Assembly: GCA_030065205.1 (NCBI GenBank)
Contig: JASJDN010000005.1
Coordinates: 1-64,000 of the forward strand
Source: Crocosphaera sp.
GTDB taxonomy: Bacteria > Cyanobacteriota > Cyanobacteriia > Cyanobacteriales > Microcystaceae
Direction of reading: 5' to 3'
Length of the DNA stretch: 64,000 nucleotides
A program made the position numbers and the translations under genes. The notes beneath the pieces are model-generated. The model made no database searches, had not been told where the DNA came from, and worked only from the letters and a program-made list of their open reading frames with translations. This document shows, one piece after another, positions 8,232 through 16,816 of this stretch. Within the stretch, counting starts at the first letter, position 1; every line of letters begins with the position of its first letter.

Positions 8232-8906
8232 TTAACCTTGTTTCAGTCGATATCCGACTCCATAAACTGTTTCAATAAAGTCAGGGGGTGCGCCTACTTT
8301 TCTGAGTTTTTTTCGTAACTCTTTAATATGAACTTTAACGGCTTCTTCACTAGGAGGATCTTCAAATGACCAAAGGTTATCTAAGATAGCACTACGAGTT
8401 AAAACTAAATTTTCGTTACGTAAAAATAACTCTAATAAGCCGTATTCTTTGGGAGTTAAATGTAAAGGTTGATTGCCATAGTTAACTTCATAATTACTGG
8501 GGTCAAGGCTTAATTGTTGCCATTCTAAAATGGGGTTAGGTGCTACGTTTCCTCGTCTTAATAACGCACGAATTCTAGCTAATAATTCAGGTAAATCAAA
8601 GGGTTTGACCACATAATCATCTGCCCCTACATCTAACCCTGTTACTTTATCTTCGCTGGTATCTTTTGCGGTTAACATCAGCACAGGAATAGTATAACCT
8701 GATTGACGAATTCTTTGACATAAACCGATACCTGTAAGTTTCGGTAACATAACATCTAACAGGATTAAATCATAGGAAAATGCTTCAACAAATTCCCATC
8801 CTTTTTCACCATCTTCGGCCCAATCAATGATATATCTTTGTTCGGTTAAACTATCAGCTAATACCTTAGCAATGCGTTCATCATCTTCCACTAAAAGGAT
8901 TCTCAT
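8232..8906 (-). CDS. OmpR/PhoB-type response regulator
   Basis: A 224-residue regulator with an N-terminal receiver domain (LLVEDDERIAK at the start, phospho-Asp in LILLDVMLPKL, Lys in VVKPFD) and a C-terminal winged-helix DNA-binding domain (LTPKEYGLLELFLRN through VYGVGYRL). I choose the ATG that gives MRILLVEDD, the normal family start, rather than nine codons upstream. It is the first gene of a run with the sensor kinase and the three small membrane genes, which are its most likely local targets along with its own promoter. Confidence 0.9.
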   Translation of the reverse strand: MRILLVEDDERIAKVLADSLTEQRYIIDWAEDGEKGWEFVEAFSYDLILLDVMLPKLTGIGLCQRIRQSGYTIPVLMLTAKDTSEDKVTGLDVGADDYVVKPFDLPELLARIRALLRRGNVAPNPILEWQQLSLDPSNYEVNYGNQPLHLTPKEYGLLELFLRNENLVLTRSAILDNLWSFEDPPSEEAVKVHIKELRKKLRKVGAPPDFIETVYGVGYRLKQG

Positions 8907-9263
8907 GACGGTTACTCTAACGTTGATACTCAATCAACTATTTCCCTGTGATTGAGTTAATACTTTTATTATAAAATATTGCTTATTTAACTAACTGTTC
9001 ATCCTTAACAAAAATGGTTAACTTATTTCCACTTGAATTTTAGTAACAGCATATCTATTTTAACGAATAAAAGTAATTGGACACATTCCTAAAGGCACAA
9101 TTTTATCAAATTCATCTGGAAAAAAAACAATAACAGATGGTAGGGTGGGCAAATCAGAGATTTATCTGAACGACCCCTAAAGTAAAAAACTTTGCCCACC
9201 TTACAAAACTATTTTTTAATATTTCTAAAGAATTCATTTGTTAAAAATTTTATTACTTATTAT
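8907..9263. other. Intergenic region with a dispersed repeat
   Basis: This gap separates the response regulator from the NIL-ferredoxin gene, both on the minus strand. It contains the regulator's upstream region near 8907-9060 and the palindromic repeat described at 9140-9204. No protein-coding frame was supported. Confidence 0.5.
9140..9204. repeat. Dispersed palindromic repeat, copy 1
   Basis: The arms GTAGGGTGGGCAAA (9140-9153) and TTTGCCCACCTTAC (9191-9204) pair with one mismatch. The centre (TCAGAGATTTATCTGAAC and following) resembles the centre of the copy at 38320-38386. It is a small non-coding repeat of MITE-like size lying downstream of the NIL-ferredoxin gene. Confidence 0.75.
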
Positions 9264-9668
9264 TTAAAAAGTAGTAGAAATTGCTTGCACCGGACAAGCA
9301 GGGATACATTGTTCACATACGACACAGAGTGAACGTCTAAAAGTTAACTCAAAGGTTTCAGAATCAAGCACTAATGCTTCTGTGGGACAGACTCCAGTAC
9401 ATAACCCACAGTCCACACATTGATCTTCATTAATGCTAATTTCACGACTCGCTAAAGAAACGCCAATTTCTTGGGCTTGCATCCACTCAATCGCTGCTTC
9501 AATGGCATCAATATCCCCTAATAATTCTAACACTAATTTTCCGACTTGGTTCGGAGCAACTTGGGCGCGAATAATATTAGAAGCAATGTTAAAGTCTTTG
9601 GCTAAACGATAGGTTAATGGCATTTGTACAGTGCGCTTGGGAAAAGTAAGGGTAACTCGTTTTTTCAT
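9264..9668 (-). CDS. NIL-domain 2x[4Fe-4S] ferredoxin-like protein
   Basis: A 134-residue protein with an N-terminal NIL domain (about 1-75), a ferredoxin-like fold also found at the end of methionine ABC transporter ATPases. It is followed by two 4Fe-4S motifs: Cys84-87-90-94 and Cys115-118-121-125, both complete CxxCxxCxxxCP. It is a soluble electron carrier or sulfur-metabolism helper. The combination is common in cyanobacteria. It stands alone, between two intergenic regions, with no operon partner on its strand nearby. The electron partner is not evident. Confidence 0.85.
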   Translation of the reverse strand: MKKRVTLTFPKRTVQMPLTYRLAKDFNIASNIIRAQVAPNQVGKLVLELLGDIDAIEAAIEWMQAQEIGVSLASREISINEDQCVDCGLCTGVCPTEALVLDSETFELTFRRSLCVVCEQCIPACPVQAISTTF

Positions 9669-9830
9669 AATTAAACTTAAATCTTATTAGGTATTTTAAC
9701 AGTTTTTTAGAGAAGATTACCAACTAAATACATTAATTATTTTAATCTTAGCCTTCTTGGAATTTTTAATTTCATCACAGCACAAAAAATATGCTACTAT
9801 ATTAGCAAATTCATTAATAAATAGAACATA

Positions 9831-10220
9831 ATGGAAATCTATCCTAGTTTAGTGACACTGATTGCATTATCTGTGTACTTTCTTATTACCCTTAATGTAG
9901 GACGTGCTAGATTTAAGTATCAGGTTCCTCCGCCTGCAACTACGGGTGATCCTAATTTTGAACGGGCTTTAAGGGTTCAACAAAACACTTTAGAACAGAT
10001 GATTTTCTTTTTACCTTTATTATGGTTATTCTGTTTCTATATTGACCCCATTTGGGGAGCGGGAATTGGAGCATTTTGGATCATTGGGCGAATTTTATAT
10101 GCAGTAGGATACTATCAAGCTGCAGATAAAAGAAGGGTCGGTTTTGCCATTAGTTCCTTGAGTAGTTTGATTTTATTAATTGGTTCTTTAGTGGGTATGA
10201 TTTTATTCTTCATTAAATAA
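9831..10220 (+). CDS. MAPEG-family membrane protein
   Basis: A 129-residue integral membrane protein with four predicted helices (about 5-22, 62-80, 83-98 and 105-127). The motif RALRVQQNTLEQM (about 46-58) with the conserved Arg, Asn and Glu is the MAPEG glutathione-binding signature. Such proteins are microsomal glutathione transferase or peroxidase relatives that act on lipophilic electrophiles or peroxides. It is followed by a strong intrinsic terminator, so it is probably transcribed alone. The substrate cannot be told from sequence. Confidence 0.8.
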   Translation: MEIYPSLVTLIALSVYFLITLNVGRARFKYQVPPPATTGDPNFERALRVQQNTLEQMIFFLPLLWLFCFYIDPIWGAGIGAFWIIGRILYAVGYYQAADKRRVGFAISSLSSLILLIGSLVGMILFFIK

Positions 10221-10240
10221 TTTACTCTACCAATCAAGGG

Positions 10241-10280
10241 AAATAAACATCTTTTATTGTGACAAAGATGTTTATTTTTT
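10241..10280 (+). terminator. Intrinsic terminator after the MAPEG gene
   Basis: The perfect 14-base stem AAATAAACATCTTT (10241-10254) and AAAGATGTTTATTT (10264-10277) has a short loop and runs straight into further T residues. It would stop transcription from the MAPEG gene before the kinase gene at 10312. Confidence 0.85.
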
Positions 10281-10311
10281 ATCCAATAATTCAATTAGTT
10301 TAGATTGAAAT

Positions 10312-10938
10312 ATGCAACCATTATTTATTGTCTTAGAAGGAATTGATAAAGCGGGAAAAACTACCCAAGCAGAACGACTAATGCGCTATTTAATTAAGCA
10401 AGGAGATTTAGCCATTATTAGTTCTGAACCCACAGAAGGAGTCATTGGTCAATTAATCAGAAAAGCCATGCAAAATGAAGTTTTTATGATTAAAAATCAA
10501 GAAAAATTTGATGAACAAATGGCCTATTTATTTGCTGCAGATAGACATTATCATCTCTATAATGATCAAGATGGAGTTTATAAGCTAATTAAACAAGATC
10601 ATTATCATGTCATTGCCACTCGTTATTATTTTTCCTCTTTGGCTTATAATTGTAATAATCAAGAAGAATTTAACTTTGTTTATGGATTAAATAACCGTTT
10701 TCCAAATCCAGATTTAGTAATTTATCTAGATATTCCTCTAGATATTGCTTTATCTCGTCTTGAAAATGCTCTATATAAAGAAGTCTATGAAACTAAAGAA
10801 AAATTGCAACAAGTTAAAGATAATTATCAGCAAATTTTTCAATCTTACCAAGGTCAATTATTAACTATAGATGGTAAAAATAGCATCGAACAAATTCACC
10901 AAGAAATTATAGCTTATCTTGAAAAACACTTTAGTTAA
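10312..10938 (+). CDS. tmk: Thymidylate kinase-like protein
   Basis: A 208-residue P-loop kinase of the thymidylate kinase family, which makes dTDP from dTMP and ATP. The P-loop is GIDKAGKTT (10-18) and the nucleotide-binding AADRHYH is at about 75-81. The usual DRY motif reads Thr103-Arg104-Tyr105, so the Asp is replaced, and the P-loop has Lys where Gly is usual after GID. These changes may mean a variant substrate or a diverged paralogue; a standard Tmk elsewhere in the genome cannot be excluded. It is followed 35 bases later by cruP on the same strand. Confidence 0.7.
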   Translation: MQPLFIVLEGIDKAGKTTQAERLMRYLIKQGDLAIISSEPTEGVIGQLIRKAMQNEVFMIKNQEKFDEQMAYLFAADRHYHLYNDQDGVYKLIKQDHYHVIATRYYFSSLAYNCNNQEEFNFVYGLNNRFPNPDLVIYLDIPLDIALSRLENALYKEVYETKEKLQQVKDNYQQIFQSYQGQLLTIDGKNSIEQIHQEIIAYLEKHFS

Positions 10939-10973
10939 CGTTATACTAAAAAAAACATCTATATTATATTTTT

Positions 10974-12509
10974 ATGAATTCCAATTCTAATCTTTCCTAT
11001 TTACCAGAAAATACTCTAAAGGGATTAAAATTTGCTGATAGTCGTTGGCAAGCTTTACGAAATAATAAGTTAACCCCTCCAACTGTCATTACTCAAAGTC
11101 AAGAAACGTTGAACGAGTTTGATGCAGATATTATTATTTGTGGAGGAACGTTAGGTATTTTAATCGCTACCACTCTACAAAAGAAAGGTTATCGTATTAT
11201 TTTAATTGAAAAAGGAAAATTGAAAGGAAGAGAACAAGAATGGAATATTTCTCGTCAAGAACTCAATACATTTGTTGAACTTGATGTGTTATCAGATAAG
11301 GAATTAGAACAAGCGATCGCGACAGAATACAATCCAGCAAGGGTGAGTTTTCATAAGGGATATGAACTTTGGGTTCAAGACGTTTTAAATATTGGAGTTG
11401 ATCCTGTTTTTTTACTAGAAACTCTGAAGCAAAAATTTCTAGAAGCAGGAGGAAACTTATTAGAAAATACCCCATTTAATTCAGCAATCATTTATGATAA
11501 TGGTGTGTTAGTCAATGCTGGTGATACCGTCTTAAAATCTCGCTTACTGATTGATGGAATGGGACACTTTTCTCCTATTGTTCAACAAGCAAGAAAAGGA
11601 GAAAAACCTGATGGCATTTGTTTAGTAGTTGGGAGTTGTGCCAAAGGTTATACTAATAACGATACAGGGGATTTAATTGCTTCATTTACCCCCATTTTAA
11701 ACCAGTGCCAATACTTTTGGGAAGCATTTCCAGCAAGGGATGGAAGGACAACTTATTTATTTACTTATGTGGATACTCATCCTGACCGTTTTAGTTTAGA
11801 ATTTTTTATGGAAGAATATTTAAGATTACTGCCAGAATACCAAAACATAGAATTAAATAAATTACAATTTGAACGGTTCTTATTTGGATTTTTTCCAGCC
11901 TATCAAAATAGTCCTTTAAAAATGCCTTGGAATAGAATTTTACCCATTGGAGATAGTGCTGGAGGTCAATCTCCTGTCAGTTTTGGTGGGTTTGGATCGA
12001 TGCTTCGTCATTTAAAACGGTTAACTTTGGGTATAGATGAAGCATTAAACCTAGATATTTTAGATCAAAATTCTTTATCTTTATTGCAACCTTACCAACC
12101 CAATATTTCCGTAACTTGGTTATTCCAAAAAACCATGAGTGTTGAGGTTCATCAAACAGTTTTCCCCAACCAAATTAATGACTTAATGAGTGGCGTTTTC
12201 CGAGTGATGGATCAACTAGGAGATGATGTTTTGAAGCCTTTTTTGCAAGATGTGATTCAGTTTCCTGCATTAATGAAAACGTTACCGTTAGTGAATCCTA
12301 AGTTAGTGCTGCCTATTTTACCGAAAGTGGGGGTAAAACCGCTTTTAGATTGGACAGTACATTACTTTAATTTAGCTATCTATAGTGGGCTATATCCTGT
12401 GGGAAAATGGGTTAAACCCCTAACCAATCACCTATCTCCACAACAACAATATTATTATCATCGTTGGTTAGATTCTTGGAAATATGGGTCAGGGGGAGAT
12501 ATAAATTAA
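10974..12509 (+). CDS. cruP: CruP, lycopene-cyclase-like flavoprotein
   Basis: A 511-residue FAD-dependent oxidoreductase. An N-terminal lead of about 50 residues precedes the dinucleotide-binding strand DADIIICGGTLGIL (50-63). The internal block GYELWVQDVLNIGVDP (about 128-143) and the motif DGICLVVGSCAKG are shared with CruP of plants and cyanobacteria, a paralogue of lycopene cyclase CruA. CruP is linked to carotenoid balance and limiting of beta-carotene epoxide in plants; its reaction in cyanobacteria is less certain. It is convergent with the AGCS symporter, the stops overlapping by four bases. Confidence 0.85.
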   Translation: MNSNSNLSYLPENTLKGLKFADSRWQALRNNKLTPPTVITQSQETLNEFDADIIICGGTLGILIATTLQKKGYRIILIEKGKLKGREQEWNISRQELNTFVELDVLSDKELEQAIATEYNPARVSFHKGYELWVQDVLNIGVDPVFLLETLKQKFLEAGGNLLENTPFNSAIIYDNGVLVNAGDTVLKSRLLIDGMGHFSPIVQQARKGEKPDGICLVVGSCAKGYTNNDTGDLIASFTPILNQCQYFWEAFPARDGRTTYLFTYVDTHPDRFSLEFFMEEYLRLLPEYQNIELNKLQFERFLFGFFPAYQNSPLKMPWNRILPIGDSAGGQSPVSFGGFGSMLRHLKRLTLGIDEALNLDILDQNSLSLLQPYQPNISVTWLFQKTMSVEVHQTVFPNQINDLMSGVFRVMDQLGDDVLKPFLQDVIQFPALMKTLPLVNPKLVLPILPKVGVKPLLDWTVHYFNLAIYSGLYPVGKWVKPLTNHLSPQQQYYYHRWLDSWKYGSGGDIN

Positions 12510-13915
12510 AAGATTGCTGATTTTTGCCAATATTCTTTTAACCATATAGCTACTTTTCCTGATAACAACATACAACCCAGAAGGTTAGGAATTGCTAAGG
12601 TTAATAACATCATGTCGCTAAAATCAACCACTACCCCTAAACTAACCACAGAACCGATAAAAATACAAGTTAAAAAGATAATTTTAAAAATAATAGAACT
12701 GGGTTGACCAAACACATAAACCCAACATTGTTCCCCATAATAGCACCAAGTAATCATGGTCGAAAAACCAAATAAACAGATGATTCCCACTAACACAAAC
12801 GGGAACCAATCTATGACTTGACCAAAAGCCATTGCTGCTAAAGTAGACCCACTGATCTTATCTCCTACGGATTCCCCATATATTCCTGTCGTAATAATCA
12901 CTAAAGCCGTCACATTACAGATCATAATGGTGTCAATAAATGGCTCTAAAATAGAGACAATGCCCTCTTGTATGGGTTCTTTCGTTTTAGCCACCGCATG
13001 AGCGATCGCAGCCGATCCCAAACCGGCCCCATTAGAAAAGGCACTCCTTCTAATCCCCTGTACCAAAATACCGATCAATCCCCCTTCCATCCCAGAGGGG
13101 GAAAAAGCATCTTTGAACATCAATCCAAACGCAGCAGGAATGGCGGTAAAATTGACCATTAAAACCCATGAACAGCCCAAAAGGTAAAAAAAGACCATCA
13201 CTGGCACTAACTTGCTGGTAATCACCCCAATGCGGCTGATGCCCCCAATAATCACTAATCCCACCAAGAGGGCGAGGGTTAAACCATACAACCAATCGTA
13301 GTCTTTCAGGGCTGGAACCACCACCGCCAACGCAGCAAAAGATTGATTGGCCTGAAACATATTCCCTCCGCCAATAGCTGCCCCTAAACCAGCCATACCG
13401 TAGAAAATAGCTAATGCTTTGCCTAATTTTTCTTTGCCTAACTCCTTTAACCCTTGGGAGAGATAATACATCGGTCCACCGATAATGGTTCCGTCTGGGT
13501 TGACGATGCGGTATTTTACCCCTAACGTACATTCAACGAACTTATTGGACATGCCCAAAAAACCCGCCACTGTCATCCAAAACACCGCCCCCGGTCCACC
13601 CATTTGGATAGCAATGGCAACCCCGGCGATATTTCCGAGGCCAATACTGGCCGATAAAGCGGTAGCCAAGGCTTGAAAAGAAGACACTTCTCCTTTGATG
13701 TCATCTTCTTGATCATACAAACCTAGGGCAATTTTAACCGCGTGTTGGAAACCAATAATATTAATAAAGCCCATGCGTAGGGTAAAAAAAATACCCCCCA
13801 TGAGTAACCAAAGGATAATCACAGGAAAATGGGCAACCTCAAAAAAAAGTACCCGTTCAATGACTGTTACCAGACTCGAAAACAGGTGATCGATATTATC
13901 TAGAAATTGATTCAC
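12506..13915 (-). CDS. AGCS-family sodium:amino-acid (alanine/glycine) symporter
   Basis: A 469-residue inner-membrane transporter with about 11 hydrophobic helices. Family features are the N-terminal FTLRMGF, the GLGNIAGVAIAI helix, FWMTVAGFLGMSNKFVE and AFSNGAGLGSAAIAHA, which match the Na+/alanine symporter signature. It imports small neutral amino acids with a cation. It begins five bases after the stop of the CPP1-like gene on the same strand, so the two may be cotranscribed. The exact amino acid is not shown by sequence. Confidence 0.9.
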   Translation of the reverse strand: MNQFLDNIDHLFSSLVTVIERVLFFEVAHFPVIILWLLMGGIFFTLRMGFINIIGFQHAVKIALGLYDQEDDIKGEVSSFQALATALSASIGLGNIAGVAIAIQMGGPGAVFWMTVAGFLGMSNKFVECTLGVKYRIVNPDGTIIGGPMYYLSQGLKELGKEKLGKALAIFYGMAGLGAAIGGGNMFQANQSFAALAVVVPALKDYDWLYGLTLALLVGLVIIGGISRIGVITSKLVPVMVFFYLLGCSWVLMVNFTAIPAAFGLMFKDAFSPSGMEGGLIGILVQGIRRSAFSNGAGLGSAAIAHAVAKTKEPIQEGIVSILEPFIDTIMICNVTALVIITTGIYGESVGDKISGSTLAAMAFGQVIDWFPFVLVGIICLFGFSTMITWCYYGEQCWVYVFGQPSSIIFKIIFLTCIFIGSVVSLGVVVDFSDMMLLTLAIPNLLGCMLLSGKVAIWLKEYWQKSAIF

Positions 13916-13919
13916 AAAA

Positions 13920-14540
13920 TTAACGCAAAAAGCTGCTACTTAGCCAAAAGATAAAAAAGATAGTGATGCCAATCATTGATTGACTCATTTCTCCCGAAAG
14001 ATTAGCCCCTTGTAACAATTGGGCAATTCCCCATCCTAAAACAAGACCTAAAAATAGTCCCCCTAAAGTAATTAAGATAGCCCGACCCAGCCTATTCTCT
14101 TTGCGGTTTAGAAAGTAAATATTAGCAAAAATTCCCAATGCTAAAAAGAGGGAAACTGAAGAAGAAGCCGTATTAGAAAAACCAGTAATTAGGGCTAAAA
14201 CGAGGAAAATTCCTGTCGGCCAGAGAATATCGTTAGACGAAGGGGTATCAATAAACTGCTGTAACCAGGAAGGGGAATTATCCAAAGAAAGAGACGGAGG
14301 TGTGGGAGGGGTTTCTCGTTGACGTTCGGCAAAACGAATTTTATCCGGGACTTTAATTCTACCTTCTTGACGGAGTTTCAGCCGTTCCATAATAATCGAA
14401 TCATAGGCCGATTCGATGTCTTCAACGGTTTTCACATCGTTACTATATTCTTGTGTTAAACGATTTTTGGCTGCTTGGATTTCCTCAAACGAGGCTGTTT
14501 CGCTGACACCAAGCTTTTCATAGGGTGTTTGTTCACTCAT
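13920..14540 (-). CDS. CPP1-like (J-like domain) membrane protein
   Basis: A 206-residue protein with a J-like N-terminus (PYEKLGVSETASFEEIQAAKNRL, without the HPD triad) and three or four C-terminal helices (about 106-200). This layout matches the CPP1/CDF1 family, which in plants is a chaperone-like thylakoid or envelope protein for protochlorophyllide oxidoreductase. Its role here is therefore probably in photosynthetic membrane biogenesis. It sits upstream of, and five bases from, the AGCS symporter gene. The cyanobacterial function is inferred from plant work. Confidence 0.75.
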   Translation of the reverse strand: MSEQTPYEKLGVSETASFEEIQAAKNRLTQEYSNDVKTVEDIESAYDSIIMERLKLRQEGRIKVPDKIRFAERQRETPPTPPSLSLDNSPSWLQQFIDTPSSNDILWPTGIFLVLALITGFSNTASSSVSLFLALGIFANIYFLNRKENRLGRAILITLGGLFLGLVLGWGIAQLLQGANLSGEMSQSMIGITIFFIFWLSSSFLR

Positions 14541-14857
14541 CGAGAACCTCCTTGCATATTTCCTTCATCAAATCACTAAAATAACTTGAATTATCATTTT
14601 GTTTGTCAAAATATAGCATTACGCATTAAGGTTAGGACATTGAGAAAAGCTAAAACTGTGTTAGAGCTTCCTTTTTCCGATTACACTGAGGGTAGCCTAA
14701 GTGTGACCCTTTTTGCCTTTTGCCTAACCCCGAAGGGTTATGAACCATTGACAGGGATTTTGACATCGATTATATCCTTTCTCTACAGAATTGGCTGGCA
14801 CAACCATCAAAAGAGTTCAAAATGTTTATCAGGTGTATGCTTATGGGGTATCTGTAG
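14541..14857. other. Intergenic region between tatA and the CPP1-like gene
   Basis: This stretch holds the upstream sequence of the CPP1-like gene and the region beyond the tatA stop. A 91-codon plus-strand frame is open across most of it but has no family resemblance, so I see no supported gene. Confidence 0.5.
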
Positions 14858-15127
14858 TTAGGTATTCATCTGGGTCTTCTCCTTATCCGTTGGGGTAGGA
14901 TTGGCCATTTTGTTTTCTTCAAGTTCTGCTTTCATGGTGACAGATTCTTCTATTTGTTGGGCCTCGCGTTTAAATTCGTTTTCAAATTCTTTGGATGCGT
15001 CTTGAAACCCACGAATGGCTTTACCCAGACTACGACCAATTTCTGGCAGTTTTTTCGGTCCAAATACCAATAAGGCAATCACTAATATTAAAGCCATTTC
15101 CGGCAATCCAATGCCAAAAACATTCAT
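14858..15127 (-). CDS. tatA: Twin-arginine translocase subunit TatA/E
   Basis: An 89-residue TatA protein that helps move folded twin-arginine substrates across the plasma or thylakoid membrane. It has an N-terminal membrane helix (about 5-21), the conserved FGPKKLPEIGRSLGKAI hinge and amphipathic helix, and a charged, unstructured tail. Length and motifs are normal. Only TatA is present here; TatC is not adjacent. The TnpB-type insertion element lies directly upstream, so the native promoter may be close by or altered by the insertion. Confidence 0.95.
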   Translation of the reverse strand: MNVFGIGLPEMALILVIALLVFGPKKLPEIGRSLGKAIRGFQDASKEFENEFKREAQQIEESVTMKAELEENKMANPTPTDKEKTQMNT

Positions 15128-15166
15128 AGGTTACTCCTAAATATTCTTTTCTAAGTCTATCCTATT

Positions 15167-15320
15167 GTGACGTACTCCTACACTGACGCAAGGCGTACAG
15201 TGTAGGCTTCTCAAGATCACTCTTGAGAATTCCTGGATCGGCACTTATCTAGCCAGTCACAGACTGACCCCGACAGATCGCCATTACCAGGCAGTTTCCT
15301 TTCCGCACCGTCCATGCGTA
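15167..15320 (-). ncRNA. Candidate right-end guide RNA (reRNA/omegaRNA) of the first tnpB
   Basis: In IS200/IS605 elements the RNA guide overlaps the tnpB 3' end and runs to the element's right end. Here that region has two hairpins (TCTCAAGA with TCTTGAGA, and TACACTGACGC with GCGTACAGTGTA) before a GTCAC at about 15167. The RNA and its end are inferred from structure and from known TnpB elements; the guide would be the bases just beyond toward tatA. Confidence 0.35.
15179..15226. repeat. Right-end hairpin pair of the tnpB element
   Basis: Two stem-loops follow the tnpB stop: an 11-base stem with one bulge (TACACTGACGC and GCGTACAGTGTA with an AAG loop) and an 8-base perfect stem (TCTCAAGA and TCTTGAGA, four-base loop) that overlaps the tnpB end. 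Such subterminal hairpins are the recognition sites in IS200/IS605 transposition. Confidence 0.65.
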
Positions 15321-16473
15321 CTTCTTGAACTGAGTCCAATCCTCGTTGCAAGAGAACTTCGGCTGCTGCGTGATCTCTTGTGGTTTGATAATTACATTCA
15401 GAACAAATATGTTGGCGTTGAGATAAAGGTTTTTTGCCCGTATGAGTCCCACAATTAGGACAAATTTGACTACTGTATTTATGGTCAACTTGAGCAAAAA
15501 ACTTGTCTCGTTTCCAACAAACCCACTTTAATATTGTCCTGAACTGACCAAACCCACCATCAAGCATTGACTTACCAAGAAAGCCTTTAGCTGATACTCG
15601 AAAATCAATATCTTCAACAAAGATCATGTCACCTTGGTCACACAATTGATGAGCAACCTGAAAATGAAAGTTTTTGCGAGAATTAGCTATTTTGTGATGA
15701 AGTCTAGCGACTTCAATTTGTGCTTTTTCCCAGTTTTTCGACCCTTTCTTTTTTCGAGATGCTTGGCGTTGCAGTGATTTCAACTCGCTTTGTAACTCTC
15801 GAAAAAACCTAGCAGGTTTAACTGTGAAATTGTCGCTAGTAGTGAGAAAATTCTCAAGTCCGATATCCGCAGCAAGCCCTCTACCTTTTGGCAAAGGATC
15901 TGGTACTTCGATATCTGATTGAACAGTTATTACAACGTACCATTTTGTCCCTCTAGCTCTTGACAAAACTCGGACTTGTTTAATTACAAATCCTTCTGGA
16001 ATAGGTCTATGCAGTTCAATTAAAACTGACCCTATTTTCGGTAACTTTATTTGATAACCTGTTAATGGATTATCTTTAAATTGGGGGAACAAAAATGAAC
16101 GTAATTGTCCGTATTTTTTGAATCGAGGAAAGCCGAAACCACGTTTCTTGAATGCTTCCCAAGTGTTGTGCATCCGCTTAACTACATCTTGAGTTACTTG
16201 AGAATGAACCGCTTTTAACCAAGGATTTTCTTTTTTCCATTGAGTTAATTGACGTTTTTGTTCAAGGTAACTTGGAAATGGTAAATCGGCTGGCACAATA
16301 TATTCTTGTTTCAATGAACACCTATCAATAGGGCATTTCTTCCCATTTAACCAAGTTTTTAAGTCTCGCAAACAACAATTATAAAGTCGTCTGCAAGTTT
16401 CTAGCCAGTCAAGCATTATGGCTTCGGAGGCAGCACTTGGATAAATTCGGAAGGTCATGTTCATTGTCAGCAT
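15217..16473 (-). mobile_element. tnpB: TnpB (IS200/IS605 OrfB), RNA-guided nuclease-like
   Basis: A 418-residue TnpB. The RuvC-like acidic residues are all present: Asp203 (AADIGLE), Glu287 (FVEDID) and Asp367 (TTRDHAAAE). The zinc finger has Cys338, Cys341, Cys357 and Cys360. These indicate an intact enzyme of the family now known to be guide-RNA-directed DNA nucleases. No tnpA lies beside it, so it belongs to the tnpB-only group and would need a transposase in trans. It stands between psbH and tatA, with hairpins at both sides. Nothing in the frame suggests decay. Confidence 0.9.
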
Positions 16474-16528
16474 GGAGCTATTCTAGCACAACTTTATAAA
16501 TGTGCTAAAATTATCTCATAGGTGTTGT

Positions 16529-16581
16529 CCCGACTTTCATCCCACGTCCGTACCGAAGGTCGGCGTGGGATGAAAGTCGGG
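16529..16581. repeat. 18-base inverted repeat, probable left end of the tnpB element
   Basis: The arms CCCGACTTTCATCCCACG (16529-16546) and CGTGGGATGAAAGTCGGG (16564-16581) are perfect over 18 bases with a 17-base loop. It sits about 55 bases upstream of the tnpB start and is the strongest hairpin in the window. I take it as the left-end structure of the element, though an independent small repeat nested there is possible. Confidence 0.6.
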
Positions 16582-16701
16582 TAAGCTAAACCTTTGACTA
16601 TTGCCTGTTGTCGGTTACCTTGCAAAATAAAAAACCCCGCGAAGTCGAGGAAAATTGAACTAATACCCTTTTTATCAATCTAGACTACAAATATTTATAT
16701 T

Positions 16702-16729
16702 GTAGGGGTCAACAGCCGTTGACCCCTAC
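16702..16729. repeat. 12-base palindrome near psbH
   Basis: GTAGGGGTCAAC (16702-16713) pairs perfectly with GTTGACCCCTAC (16718-16729) across a four-base loop. It lies 88 bases beyond the psbH stop. It could end psbH transcripts or be a small dispersed repeat; there is no T-run for a standard terminator. Confidence 0.6.
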
Positions 16730-16816
16730 GGAAATTAGCATAAGAATGATGGCGATAGATTGTCTGGACTTATCCGAAACCCTATCACCATTAATCACGC
16801 ATAACTAACTTAGGGT

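Larger units (their letters stand above)
16474..16816. other. Left end of the tnpB element and region beyond psbH
   Basis: This gap contains no gene. It holds a small hairpin next to the tnpB start (TAGCACA near 16487 paired with TGTGCTA near 16505), the large hairpin at 16529-16581 and the palindrome at 16702-16729. The last part lies downstream of psbH. Confidence 0.6.

Noticed and set aside
13050-13532. 160-codon minus-strand frame inside the AGCS symporter gene
   Set aside because: It is an out-of-frame reading of the symporter, whose own frame is intact and matches its family over the whole length.
14586-14861. 91-codon plus-strand frame between tatA and the CPP1-like gene
   Set aside because: No family resemblance, mixed composition and no convincing ribosome-binding site.
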